From Psittacicella melopsittaci (GTDB taxonomy: Bacteria; Pseudomonadota; Gammaproteobacteria; Enterobacterales; Psittacicellaceae): DNA of 55,136 nt. Both the position numbers and the translations under genes were made by a program. Every line of letters begins with the position of its first letter. Positions within the stretch are counted from its first letter, which is position 1. Below the pieces are notes generated by a model. The model ran no database searches and was not told where the DNA came from. It saw nothing but the letters and a program-made list of their open reading frames with translations. The stretch is taken from assembly GCF_003585925.1 (NCBI RefSeq), contig NZ_NRJH01000016.1, positions 1 through 55,136 of the forward strand. Direction: 5' to 3'. This document shows positions 18,054 to 27,134 of the stretch, one piece after another.

Positions 18054-21000
18054 TTATGCTTTCTCTAAATTTACAATTAGATCACTGAGCTCTTGTAAGA
18101 GTTGGTGATCAGGCATTTGTCCATAGATTCCATACTTAGGCTCATGAGCTTGAGGCTGATGTAAAAAGCCACGAATAAATAAATGCAAGCCAACAAATTT
18201 TATTTGTGCCAATTGCTCTGGCTTATCAAAGAAAAGATGTTGACGACAATAGCTGTATACGGCAGCCAAGTAGATGTACATTTGTAAAATGTAACCTGTT
18301 TCTTGCATTTTTTGTTCAAGAGCCGAACTCGAATAATTATGTAATGCCGTTCCTAGGTAATTAGTTTTATAGTCAATTATGAAAATTTCTTTTTCACTAA
18401 AAATAATTAAATCTATAATTCCCGTAAATTGGTCGGTTAAGAGATTTAATTGGCTTTGACTTTTTAACTGAATTATATTGTTGCGTGCCAAAATTTCAAT
18501 AAAGCGAGGCACTAAACGTTCGTAGTTAGCTCGTGCGGTTTTATTAAAGTAAAACTGCCATTCGGTGAGCACTGCTCTTTGTTTGCCAACATTTAAACGT
18601 AAAATATCACTTCCTGGATCTTGCCCTGCAGCTAAAATAGCTTGTTCGAGCGAATTAGTTTGACGCAGAACCTTGAGATCAATTAGCTCATAGGCAAGAC
18701 TAGCTTTAAGCAAATGGCTAATGAGATTATTATTTTGCCCAAACTCTTGCTGCACCAGACTTTGGCAAAAGTTATCAAGATTCAAGCTTGTGGTTTTACT
18801 CTCGCGATAAAAACCTTCAAAGATTTTATGCATCTTATCGCCAAACTCGGCTCCAGCAGGAAGATTTTGTACTAATGTTTCAAAACTACTGTGGCTGAAA
18901 TCTTTTTGATCCTCAGGCAAAGCATAGTTAAAGGTGCTAGCTGGGTTTTGTCCTTCATCCCCGTCGCTGAGCTCGGTTTGCCCTTTTGCCTCTTGTAAAA
19001 GTTCACTTTGGATTTGGGCGTTAATGTTAGCATTATCGGCATAGGATCCTTTATAAACTTTTAGTTCGAGTTGTTGGGTAAAGTGAGGAGCGACATTACT
19101 AAAGCTTCGCATAGTTCCGCGGGGTAAACGCTGACTGAGCTCTTGGCTTGTTAGACTCGGGTAAATATAGTCATCCTCAACTTCTACTTGTTGTTGCGGA
19201 CGCGACAAGCTTTGTCCTAGAGCTTGAATTTCGAGGCGATTTAATTGTTCTTTGTTCTCTTGCACATCTCTGCTTACTCTTGCTAAGCTAGGGCTAGTGA
19301 TCTCGAGGAGCTTTAAGAGCTTAGCCAGACCTTGGGCAAGGTTAGGCATAATCGGAAAGACTTCGAGATTAGCCTGGTTAATTTGGCAAGTTTGTTTTTC
19401 GAGTCCTGGAGGCACCTGTGCCTCAAGGTTTAAGCTAGGTTGCATTACTTGCAAGGTCGCTCTTGGCATTAACTCAAAGAACTTTCTTTGTTGGTCGAGC
19501 TCAGGATTAAACTCCAGATGACGTTCTTTATAATAGGCTAATAAAAGATTGCCATTATCTTCTTGCTGTTGTTTAACAAAAGCATCATAGTCTGCAGCAA
19601 GATGAGAAGTAAATTCTTGCTCTTGATAGTTATAAGGATCGGCAGTTATAAGCTCTTGATAACTTTGCATTACTTGCGGGTTAGCAAGATTTTGTTCGAT
19701 AAGTTCACTTTTGTAAAAGTAGAACATCGCCGTTTTAGCTCGCGTTAAGAGAACATAAAGTAAACGCGCGTGATCGGCACCCGCAAGATCTTGCGAGAAT
19801 TTTAATTGGCAAGCATCGCTAAAGTCATAAAAGTCCTCAAAGTTAGGTAAAATTGAGTTAACTTCCCAAGCGAGCTTAATTTCTTTTTCTTCCCACGCAA
19901 TAACTATAGGGAACTCAAGACCTTTGGAGCCATGAATGGTCATCATGGTTACTTGCTCTTGTTGTTCTTGATAGCTAATATTTTGGTTAATCTGATATCT
20001 TTTATTACTTTTAGCCAGTAACTCTTGCGCTTCACTATAGAAGTCATTGATAAAGGTTGAGTTCTCTAACTGGGTAAATACCAACTGGGGATTAGTTGGA
20101 TCTTGTAAGCGAGCAAATAAGAGGTTAAATACTTGCCAGAGGTTTTCCACATAGTTTTGACTAGTTTTAACTGAGCTATAAATCAGGTTGTCGCGCACAA
20201 GTTGATCAAAAGCTTGGAATAAGCCTTGCTTTTCCCAGAGGTTTTTGAGCTCTTTTAGGTGCTGGCGCACTTGATTGTATTGATTTGCCTCGGTTAGAGT
20301 TTGCTGAATTTGAGCAAAGCTCTTGCCTCCTAGAGGAGTATAAAGATATCTTCGTACTTGACGACTGTTATTTGCATCAAAAATTGCCTTTAAGGCATGA
20401 GTAAGATCTTCATGCAAACTACTAGTTGAGGCAGTTAAAAAGTCTGATTTTAAGTTAGAGTTAATATCATACTGAGTTTTTAAGTAGGTTGCGACTTTTT
20501 GGCTTGTATCATGACGATGAACAAGCAAGCAAATATCTTGTGCTCTAACCGGACGTCCTTGATAAGTAGCTTGACCGATATATTTAGGTGCAACTAACAG
20601 GAGTTTTTCTTGTTGTCCTAATTCGAGTAAACGGGCAATAAAATCGGCTAAAACTTGCGGATAGTCCTGTTTTTCTTTTTTGCCTTTTTTCTCGCTACTC
20701 TCAGCTTGAGCCAGGGTGATTAAGCTCAGAGGGTTTACTTCCTCGAGTATCCCTTGCTCATTAAGTAAAGCTAGTACTTCTTTGTCTTTGTTCCCCGCCT
20801 CAACTAAAGGATATTTAATTTGCGGTAAGGTAAAGAAATTACGATTGGCAGTAAACAGATAGTTACAAGCTTGAACATAAGATTGGCTCGAACGGAAGTT
20901 ACGATTTAGAGTCGGAGCTTGCACTACCCCAGGTTTATTTTGGGCTTTAAAGTAGTTAAAGATATCGGCACCCCTAAAGCTATAAATTGCTTGTTTAGGG

Positions 21001-22271
21001 TCTCCGATCATAATTAAGCCCGACTGCTCATCATCTTGCTCGTCTTTGCGTTGTAAAAATAAGCGATCGATAATATCAAATTGCACTGGCGAGGTATCTT
21101 GGAACTCGTCAATAAATACAAATTTATAGAGATCACGAATTATTTTTTTACTTTGTGGATTAATTTTTTCTAAAAGTAAAAAGGCTTTACCGCTCAGATC
21201 TAGCTCTTTATTTTTATAGCAAGTGGCTAAAAAGCGATTAATAATTTTATGGGTAAAGAAAATGCGTAAACTATTAAAGAGAGCAAAACCTTCTAGCTTT
21301 GCTTGATAGATATCAAGTAAAGTAGTTTGCTCATCAAAGCCATACTTGTGATAAAGAGTAGCAATACGCTCTGGAGATATATACTGGTAAATCGAGCTAA
21401 TAATTAAATTAAGTAACGTGGTGTGACTTTTACTAAAGCTATCATAGTTAGTAATAAACAAGCCACTGGTAAAGTAATCGCTTTCAATGCTTAAGTCTTC
21501 TTGACTCAAGCTCACTTTGCCAGATTTAGTGGTAGCTTTATAGGTAGTAGCTAAAGGAGTTGCAGCCAGTTTATGGCTGAGTTCTTGAATAACTTGTACC
21601 CCAGTTAAAGCTAGTCCACTTAAATCTATTGCCTTAATTTGCTCTTTAAGAACTTGGCTATAGCTACTGCGAAAGAGGTCTGTGCGTCGATCATCGACAT
21701 TATCTTGGATTTTATCGAGCGGAAAAGTTTTTAGGGTACTAGGATTGAGTTCATTATCAACCTTAAGTAGAGCTTGCCCTATGAACGAGTCTAAAGTCAT
21801 TATAGAAAAATCATTACTAAAGAGTTCACGTTCAAGAATTTGGTAACAAGCATTTATCCGGCTTTCTTGATAGATTTGCTCGAGGCACAAACGCGTAAAT
21901 TCATCAGCAAGAATTTTATTTTTATCTAAATGGTATTTACTAAACTCAAGCTCAGGGAGTTCTTGCCACATTTGGGCAAAATCTTGTGTTGCGTTATCTT
22001 GGTGACGAAGAATAAACAGCACTTTTTGCATTAAGCGCATGCGGTCAATTACCCTTTGTTGCATTTCTGCTACTGAGTTTTTTGTAAAGGTAACCAAGAG
22101 AATTTCTTTGGCAGTTATCGGCTGCTCAATTGGCTTTTTGCCTAACTGCAAGAGGAGCAGTAAAAACATATTCACTATGGAATAGGTTTTTCCTGTTCCT
22201 GCACTAGCTTCAATAATGCTATTAGCATTTAAGTTAAATTCGAAAGCATTAAAGGTTTTTGGTTGCGTCAT
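18054..22271 (-). CDS. recB: Exodeoxyribonuclease V subunit RecB
   Basis: 1405 residues, longer than the 1180 of E. coli. It is the 3'-5' helicase and nuclease of RecBCD, which resects double-strand breaks and loads RecA. UvrD-type motifs are intact: Walker A IIEASAGTGKTYSIV (about 17-31), DEFQDTSPVQFD (about 385), GDPKQAIYSFRGADIF and MTIHGSKGLEFPIV. The C-terminal nuclease domain keeps GIIDLIIF and DYKTNYLG (about 1299), the Asp...Asp-x-Lys metal-binding core. It leads an operon with lolCDE, an unusual partner. recC lies separately at 28375-32745 and recD is not in the window. A TATAAT lies 36-41 bp upstream of the ATG, right after the rmuC terminator. Confidence 0.96.
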   Translation of the reverse strand: MTQPKTFNAFEFNLNANSIIEASAGTGKTYSIVNMFLLLLLQLGKKPIEQPITAKEILLVTFTKNSVAEMQQRVIDRMRLMQKVLFILRHQDNATQDFAQMWQELPELEFSKYHLDKNKILADEFTRLCLEQIYQESRINACYQILERELFSNDFSIMTLDSFIGQALLKVDNELNPSTLKTFPLDKIQDNVDDRRTDLFRSSYSQVLKEQIKAIDLSGLALTGVQVIQELSHKLAATPLATTYKATTKSGKVSLSQEDLSIESDYFTSGLFITNYDSFSKSHTTLLNLIISSIYQYISPERIATLYHKYGFDEQTTLLDIYQAKLEGFALFNSLRIFFTHKIINRFLATCYKNKELDLSGKAFLLLEKINPQSKKIIRDLYKFVFIDEFQDTSPVQFDIIDRLFLQRKDEQDDEQSGLIMIGDPKQAIYSFRGADIFNYFKAQNKPGVVQAPTLNRNFRSSQSYVQACNYLFTANRNFFTLPQIKYPLVEAGNKDKEVLALLNEQGILEEVNPLSLITLAQAESSEKKGKKEKQDYPQVLADFIARLLELGQQEKLLLVAPKYIGQATYQGRPVRAQDICLLVHRHDTSQKVATYLKTQYDINSNLKSDFLTASTSSLHEDLTHALKAIFDANNSRQVRRYLYTPLGGKSFAQIQQTLTEANQYNQVRQHLKELKNLWEKQGLFQAFDQLVRDNLIYSSVKTSQNYVENLWQVFNLLFARLQDPTNPQLVFTQLENSTFINDFYSEAQELLAKSNKRYQINQNISYQEQQEQVTMMTIHGSKGLEFPIVIAWEEKEIKLAWEVNSILPNFEDFYDFSDACQLKFSQDLAGADHARLLYVLLTRAKTAMFYFYKSELIEQNLANPQVMQSYQELITADPYNYQEQEFTSHLAADYDAFVKQQQEDNGNLLLAYYKERHLEFNPELDQQRKFFELMPRATLQVMQPSLNLEAQVPPGLEKQTCQINQANLEVFPIMPNLAQGLAKLLKLLEITSPSLARVSRDVQENKEQLNRLEIQALGQSLSRPQQQVEVEDDYIYPSLTSQELSQRLPRGTMRSFSNVAPHFTQQLELKVYKGSYADNANINAQIQSELLQEAKGQTELSDGDEGQNPASTFNYALPEDQKDFSHSSFETLVQNLPAGAEFGDKMHKIFEGFYRESKTTSLNLDNFCQSLVQQEFGQNNNLISHLLKASLAYELIDLKVLRQTNSLEQAILAAGQDPGSDILRLNVGKQRAVLTEWQFYFNKTARANYERLVPRFIEILARNNIIQLKSQSQLNLLTDQFTGIIDLIIFSEKEIFIIDYKTNYLGTALHNYSSSALEQKMQETGYILQMYIYLAAVYSYCRQHLFFDKPEQLAQIKFVGLHLFIRGFLHQPQAHEPKYGIYGQMPDHQLLQELSDLIVNLEKA

Positions 22272-22328
22272 AAGTATAAAGTTACGTAAAAAGTTTTATC
22301 CTCTTATATTATAGCCGAAAAAAATAAT

Positions 22329-22354
22329 GCCTCTATTAGTTAACTAATAGAGGC
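22329..22354 (-). terminator. rmuC terminator (perfect palindrome)
   Basis: A 26-bp perfect palindrome, GCCTCTATTAGTT followed by its exact complement, then a T-rich run (TTATTTTTTT) on the minus strand, 6 bp past the rmuC stop. Confidence 0.85.
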
Positions 22355-22360
22355 AAATTA

Positions 22361-24385
22361 TTATTTATCAAAAGGAGCAAAGATTTGGTCATATTCTGCA
22401 AAGAAGTTTGCTTCATTGTGAGCCGAAACATTTGCCATTTGACTTTGAATTTGGGCTGCTAGTTCAGGATCTGCAAGCGGATCTGTATAGCTAATAGGTT
22501 CAGGAGCTAGAACTGCTTGCTCTAGATCTAGTTCTTGATCGAGTCCAAGTTCTAAATCTTGTTCTTGCTCTTGTCCAAGTTCTAAATCTTGAGCTTGATC
22601 AACTTCAGGTTCTAAATCTTGCTCTTGTTCTTGTCCAAGTTCTAAATCTTGCTCTTGAGCATCTCCAAGTTCTAAATCTTGTTTCTGCTCTTGTCCAAGC
22701 ACTAAACTTTGTTCTTGCTCTAACTCTGCCTCGTCTATTACATCTGCATAGAAGTCAGCAGTAGCTTCTTGGGGTAGCTGAGCAATAAAGTTATCAAGTT
22801 GATTGAGGCTTTGCTGTTCAACACTAGTTGCTAAAGGTTGGAGCTTTTCTAGTTCAGCTCCAGCTTTTTTAGCTTCGCTACTAAATTTTTCTACGCGTCG
22901 AAGAGCTCCACTATTACTTACTAAGCGAGATAAGAGTTTATTAAAGTTATTATTAGTTGTACTCAGATTATCACCAACTTTTTTGGTAAGTATAGCTATA
23001 TCACCCATGCGAGCAAAGAATTTATCTGCCCATTCAATGAGTTTACGCACATTATTTGACTGTTCATAGCTTTGCCAAATACTATCAATAAGCGTTAGCA
23101 GGGGGAACAGAGTTGAGTTAGTAACTATAGCAATATTGGCTTTTTGGGCTTCTAAGAAGACCTCAGGTTTTGTTTGGGCAATATAAGAAAGGACATTATC
23201 GATCGGAATATACATTAAAACAAAATCTAAACTATTAAGTTCAGGGAGTTTTTGATACTCTTTGCTTTTGAGATCGTTAATGTGGCTTTCAATATTTTTT
23301 ACAAGTTTTTGTGCCTCAAGGGTTTCTTCTTCCTTGGTTTTGGCGTTATAAGCATTGTAGTAAGCATTTAAAGTAGTTTTACTATCAATAATTATTTTAC
23401 GTCCGTTAGGTAGGTTAAGGACACAGTCAGGTTGTAAACTATTTCCTGCAGCCGATTTAAATTTTGGTTGTAAAGCAAAGTGGGTGCCTCGAATGAGACC
23501 TACACTTTCAAGGAGCACTGCAAGTTGTTGTTCACCCCAGTTGCCCAGTTTTTTAACCGAACCTCGTAAGGCATTAGATAGATTATCTGCTTGGGCATGA
23601 ATTTTTTCAATTTGCTTATCAAAGGTTTCAATTTGCGTAGCAAATTTAGAATCATTTTGCAGATTTTTCTCTAAGATATCGTTAGTACGTTTATTAAACT
23701 CTTCGAGTTTTTCTTTAAACGGATTAGTAATGGTTTTAAATTGCTCGATATTTTTTTCGTAAGTACCTTGCACGAGTTTAGAAGTAGCATTTTCTAATTT
23801 CTCTTGCATGATTTTTAAGTTCTGGTTGGTAATTACTTGCATAGCTTCGAGCTGTTCTTTAGTAGCTTGCTCTTGTTGTTTGTAAGCTTCTTGTAATTGA
23901 ACAAAGCGTTCTTTTTGTTGTTTTTCGAGGCTAAGAAGTTGTTCTTGCTGTTGTTGTTTAAGCAGATTGAGCTTATCTTGATACTCTTGGGCTAGTTGCT
24001 CTTTTTCTTTTTCGAGTTGATTAATTTTTTCTTGCCCTAGGCTAGCTTGGAGTTGAGCTTGTCCAGCAAGTTGACGTTGTTCTTCGAGCTTTTGCTCGTG
24101 TGTTTGAGCTTTTTGTTCTTGTTGTTCTACTTGAGTTTGTAAGTGGGCGTTAGTATTTTTTAAGGTAGCTAACTCAGTTTCTTGTTGGGAAAACAGACTT
24201 TTGCTTTGTTGGTAGTCAAACTGTACTTGTTCGAGTTCGCCACTTACTTTTAAGTGTTCGCTAGTTAGATCTATAAGTTTGCTTTCAAGGAGGCTCGAGT
24301 TTTGTTTGCTAAGACTAAGTTTATGCCAGAGGTAAAAACAAAGGAGCAGTAAAAGAAATAGAGGAATGAGTAAAATTTGATTCAT
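22361..24385 (-). CDS. rmuC: DNA recombination protein RmuC
   Basis: 674 residues (E. coli 475). RmuC limits inversions at short inverted repeats and is thought to be a nuclease-fold protein. N-terminal membrane anchor (residues 3-20), a long Gln/Glu/Lys coiled coil (about 30-215), then the RmuC domain (about 220-520). GNWGEQQLAVLLESVGL, PDCVLNLPNGRKIIIDSK (PD-(D/E)xK-like) and VLMYIPID are typical. The C-terminal 130 residues are a family-atypical acidic tail made of DLELGQEQEQ repeats. Monocistronic, divergent from hslR. Confidence 0.93.
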   Translation of the reverse strand: MNQILLIPLFLLLLLCFYLWHKLSLSKQNSSLLESKLIDLTSEHLKVSGELEQVQFDYQQSKSLFSQQETELATLKNTNAHLQTQVEQQEQKAQTHEQKLEEQRQLAGQAQLQASLGQEKINQLEKEKEQLAQEYQDKLNLLKQQQQEQLLSLEKQQKERFVQLQEAYKQQEQATKEQLEAMQVITNQNLKIMQEKLENATSKLVQGTYEKNIEQFKTITNPFKEKLEEFNKRTNDILEKNLQNDSKFATQIETFDKQIEKIHAQADNLSNALRGSVKKLGNWGEQQLAVLLESVGLIRGTHFALQPKFKSAAGNSLQPDCVLNLPNGRKIIIDSKTTLNAYYNAYNAKTKEEETLEAQKLVKNIESHINDLKSKEYQKLPELNSLDFVLMYIPIDNVLSYIAQTKPEVFLEAQKANIAIVTNSTLFPLLTLIDSIWQSYEQSNNVRKLIEWADKFFARMGDIAILTKKVGDNLSTTNNNFNKLLSRLVSNSGALRRVEKFSSEAKKAGAELEKLQPLATSVEQQSLNQLDNFIAQLPQEATADFYADVIDEAELEQEQSLVLGQEQKQDLELGDAQEQDLELGQEQEQDLEPEVDQAQDLELGQEQEQDLELGLDQELDLEQAVLAPEPISYTDPLADPELAAQIQSQMANVSAHNEANFFAEYDQIFAPFDK
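22521..22730 (-). repeat. 30-bp in-frame tandem repeat in rmuC (about 7 units)
   Basis: Exact 30-bp period: TCTAAATCTT (plus strand) recurs at 22551, 22581, 22611, 22641 and 22671, with degenerate units on either side. Encodes ten-residue units of the type DLELGQEQEQ in the RmuC tail. Confidence 0.92.
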
Positions 24386-24443
24386 AATATTGCGTTCTCA
24401 AATGGTGATTATTAATGTTATAATATTCAAGGAAAAAAGATAT

Positions 24444-24449
24444 AAGGAG
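24444..24449 (+). promoter_or_regulatory. hslR ribosome-binding site
   Basis: AAGGAG five bases before the hslR ATG, one of the few strong Shine-Dalgarno sites in the window. A TATAAT lies about 26 bp further upstream (24418-24423). Confidence 0.75.
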
Positions 24450-24454
24450 AATCC

Positions 24455-24871
24455 ATGAGTAATGATAATGAACTAGTTGTCCGTCTCGACAAGTGGTTAC
24501 ACTCAGCTCGTTTTTATAAAACTCGCTCTCTAGCTACACAAATGGTAGAAGGTGGTAAGGTGACCTATAATGGGCAAAGAACCAAGCCTTCGCGCCAAGT
24601 AGAGATTGGAGCACAAATTACTTTACAAAAAGGTAATGAAAAGATTACGGTAATTGTGCAAGAATTAAGTAACCGTCGTACAGCTTATAAAGTAGCCCAA
24701 AATTATTATCAGGAAACGCCTGAAAGTGTGGCGTTGCGTGAGCAAATTGCAGAACAAAGACGTATAGATAAAATGTCTTATACCGCTTCGGCACACAAAC
24801 CTAACAAAAAAGAACGTCGAACCTTGCAAAAATTCAAAATTGACCGTTCTTCTTTAGATAATTATAAGTAA
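24455..24871 (+). CDS. hslR: Heat-shock protein 15, ribosome recycling factor HslR
   Basis: 138 residues (E. coli 133). S4-domain RNA-binding protein that binds free 50S subunits still carrying a nascent chain after heat shock. The S4 core VVRLDKWLHSARFYKTRSLATQMVEGGKVTYNG is at residues 8-40; the basic tail (KPNKKERRTLQKFK) is typical. Strong ribosome-binding site. Followed by its own terminator, then hslO, the E. coli hslR-hslO order. Confidence 0.95.
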   Translation: MSNDNELVVRLDKWLHSARFYKTRSLATQMVEGGKVTYNGQRTKPSRQVEIGAQITLQKGNEKITVIVQELSNRRTAYKVAQNYYQETPESVALREQIAEQRRIDKMSYTASAHKPNKKERRTLQKFKIDRSSLDNYK

Positions 24872-24898
24872 AAAGCACGTAAAAGCGCGTGCTTTTTT
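24871..24898 (+). terminator. hslR terminator
   Basis: AAAAGCACG / CGTGCTTTTTT hairpin overlapping the last base of the hslR stop codon. Confidence 0.8.
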
Positions 24899-25072
24899 CT
24901 TTGTTCTCTATTATAAAGAAACTTGACTTTTTTAGCTCAAAAAATTGTCCCTAAAAGAGAAGAGGGGCTCATATAGAACTAGAAGTTTGAGTTTAAGTTT
25001 TTAATTTGAGAAGTTTAAATACCTAAAAGTAGCGGTAAATTCATTAGTAATTTTAAAATTTAGACGTAAATA

Positions 25073-25101
25073 TTGAAAAAGCTTGACTCTAGTGCTATAA
25101 T
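25073..25101 (+). promoter_or_regulatory. hslO promoter
   Basis: TTGAAA (25073-25078), 17-bp spacer, TATAAT (25096-25101). It fits sigma-70 best; I see no sigma-32 type element. A ribosome-binding site AGAGGA (25134-25139) precedes the hslO ATG. Confidence 0.7.
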
Positions 25102-25142
25102 ATAGCTGAAAAAAATTAATTTAAAATATATCCAGAGGAATA

Positions 25143-26087
25143 ATGACAAACAACAAATTTGCCGTATCAGCGGAACAAGAAAAACTAGGTTTAGCTGATC
25201 GTGATAGCATGTATCGCTTTTTATTTGATGTAAAACCAGCACAAGGTTTATGGATCAACGTTCATAAAACCTTAAAAGATTCGCTTGAACATCAAGTTAA
25301 CTACCCAGTTGCAATTAAAAAGCTTTTAGGTGAGCTTTTAGTGGTAGGTTCAATTTTAAAACACTATCTTAAAACAGATGGTAACTTTTCTTTAGCTATT
25401 CAATCTGAAGGTACTCCAGTAAGAGCCCTATCTGTAGGCTTACTAGGTGATACTGCTCGTGTGGTAGCTTATTTAGATGAAAATGCTGAGTTTGCGCAAG
25501 AAGCAAAACTTGAGGATTTAATTAATCCTGAAGCTAACTTAATTATGTCGGTATACTTTGCAGACAGACAAATGCAACCTTACCAAAGTATTATTCGCGT
25601 TAACTTAAACTCGATTCAAGATTCGATCTTAGACTATTACCGTCAATCTGTACAAATTCCTGCCTTTTTCCGTATTGCTTCTCAAGTTGATGAGCATGGG
25701 GATGTAAATGCAGCAGGTTTATTTATGCAATTTATTCCAGATGAATCAGGTACTTTAGAAGACTTTAATGGCTTAGCGACTCTAGCTCATACTTTAACCG
25801 ACGGCGAGCTTTTAAAACTTTCTGCTTCTGATTTACTCTATCGTTTATTTAACCAAGAACAAGTAACTCTAGCTAAAGAAAAAGATCTGAGCTTCCAATG
25901 TACTTGTTCAGAAGAAAAATACTTTAAAGCTATAGCTTCTTTAGGACGTGCAGAACTAGAAGATGAAACTTCACCAACTCTTGAAGCTGTATGTAATTGC
26001 TGTGGCAAAAAATATACTTATCAAGTTAAAGATATTTTAGACTATATTGATAGTAAAGCTAACAATGATACTGTAACGTCTAATTAA
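25143..26087 (+). CDS. hslO: Redox-regulated holdase chaperone Hsp33 (HslO)
   Basis: 314 residues (E. coli 292). Cytosolic holdase activated by oxidation plus heat. The C-terminal redox switch has the family pattern: CTC near residue 258 and CNCC near 282 (CxC-x(about 25)-CxxC) that bind zinc when reduced and form disulfides when oxidised. Family motif SVGLLGDTARV replaces the usual G-GxLG stretch. Own promoter and terminator; separated from hslR by 271 bp. Confidence 0.95.
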   Translation: MTNNKFAVSAEQEKLGLADRDSMYRFLFDVKPAQGLWINVHKTLKDSLEHQVNYPVAIKKLLGELLVVGSILKHYLKTDGNFSLAIQSEGTPVRALSVGLLGDTARVVAYLDENAEFAQEAKLEDLINPEANLIMSVYFADRQMQPYQSIIRVNLNSIQDSILDYYRQSVQIPAFFRIASQVDEHGDVNAAGLFMQFIPDESGTLEDFNGLATLAHTLTDGELLKLSASDLLYRLFNQEQVTLAKEKDLSFQCTCSEEKYFKAIASLGRAELEDETSPTLEAVCNCCGKKYTYQVKDILDYIDSKANNDTVTSN

Positions 26088-26116
26088 CATACTTCCTATA
26101 TTATTTTAGACAGGTG

Positions 26117-26144
26117 ACCCGAGGTAACTGACCTCGGGTTTTTT
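26117..26144 (+). terminator. hslO terminator
   Basis: Perfect 9-bp stem ACCCGAGGT / ACCTCGGGT, 5-base loop, six-T run. Confidence 0.92.
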
Positions 26145-26258
26145 CTTATGAAAAAAAGTAACTTGTGTTAGGGCAAGGAGAATAACTTAATTTAAACCCA
26201 AGGAATGTAAGTAGCTAAGCTTACATGTAACCTTTAATACATGTAACTAGCCAAGATA

Positions 26259-26348
26259 ACTTCTTATATAAGTAACTAAGGCAAGCTAACTGCTTATATA
26301 AGTAATTAAGGCAAGCTAACTGTTTATATAAGAAGCTAAGTAAATAAA
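26259..26348. repeat. 30-bp direct repeat, three imperfect copies
   Basis: Units at 26259, 26289 and 26319; each contains the palindrome CTTATATAAG or a variant followed by TAA(C/T)TAAGGCAAGCTA. The third copy is degenerate. Upstream, TACATGTAAC occurs twice (26222, 26238). Confidence 0.85.
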
Positions 26349-26392
26349 TTGCTTAAAAGCTTAAGTCAATAACTCCTTAAACCAAAATCCTA

Positions 26393-26468
26393 GCCATGGC
26401 AAAAACTTAGCCATGGCAAAAACTTAGCCATGGCAAAAACTTAGCCATGGCAAAAACTTAGCCAAGGC
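26393..26468. repeat. 17-bp tandem repeat, four perfect copies plus one partial
   Basis: Unit GCCATGGCAAAAACTTA at 26393, 26410, 26427 and 26444, then a mutated GCCAAGGC start at 26461. Each unit carries the 8-bp palindrome GCCATGGC. Confidence 0.95.
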
Positions 26469-26504
26469 AAACTAAAAGTATGAGGCAAAGATAAAAATAC
26501 AACT

Positions 26505-26546
26505 AAAGTAAGAGCTCTGTTAACCAAAAGTAAGGGCTCGGTTACC
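26505..26546. repeat. Two copies of a 20-22 bp direct repeat
   Basis: AAAGTAAG(A/G)GCTC(T/G)GTTA(A)CC at 26505 and 26527, adjacent to the 17-bp repeat array. Confidence 0.75.
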
Positions 26547-26965
26547 AAAGCTATCTATTTCAACTCGGCTTGAGAAAAAAGAAATTGAGCAATAGGTTAA
26601 GGTAAATAAATTAATAAAAAACGGCGTGAGGAAATTAATTAATAAGCTAAACTTAACAATAAAATTTTTGCAAGCCCTTTTAGAAAAATATTTAATTTAG
26701 GGCAAAATAACAGGAACTAAATTGCCTTTTAGGCTCACTAAAAGCTAAAAAAACCTATTTAGAGAGGACTTAATTTGTAATTATTGCTATTTGCACAAGT
26801 GTTAACTTGTTGATTTTTAATAAAGTGCTAAAGTTAAATGTTAATTATTAACACTAAGGCTTGCTGATTATACTTTTTATTGTTAATAATTCTTTTTTAA
26901 TTTTTATTTGTCCTAAAAATGGGCAAATTTCAAGCTCGCTTGTTTAAATTTTTTATTTTAAGGCC

Positions 26966-26971
26966 TATAAT
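26966..26971 (+). promoter_or_regulatory. Possible -10 of the ferritin operon
   Basis: TATAAT 163 bp before ftnA; -35 not convincing (TTTAAA at 17 bp). A long leader would follow, containing a 7-bp hairpin CTTGACT / AGTCAAG at 27007-27025. No Fur box recognised. AAGGA at 27121-27125 is the ftnA ribosome-binding site. Confidence 0.45.
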
Positions 26972-27134
26972 AGAAGCATAACAAAATTGAAATAATTTTA
27001 CTTATACTTGACTAAAAGAGTCAAGAATTTATCGTCAAACCTATGGTTGCATAGCTTTGGCAATAAGTTCTTTGCTCAAGTCAAAGTTATAACAAAGATT
27101 TAGAAAAAATAAACAAAAGAAAGGAAATTTAATT

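Larger units (their letters stand above)
26145..27134. other. Non-coding, repeat-rich kilobase between hslO and the ferritin genes
   Basis: No ORF with coding character on either strand and strongly AT-rich. The left half (26220-26550) is a mosaic of different short direct repeats (listed separately). The right half holds palindromic TGTTAATTATTAACA (26839-26853), a TATAAT (26966-26971) and the ferritin leader. No DnaA boxes or rRNA/tRNA features seen. Confidence 0.75.

Noticed and set aside
26145..27134. Chromosomal replication origin in the AT-rich repeat region
   Set aside because: No DnaA-box-like TTATNCACA clusters and none of the usual oriC or dnaA-linked genes are adjacent.
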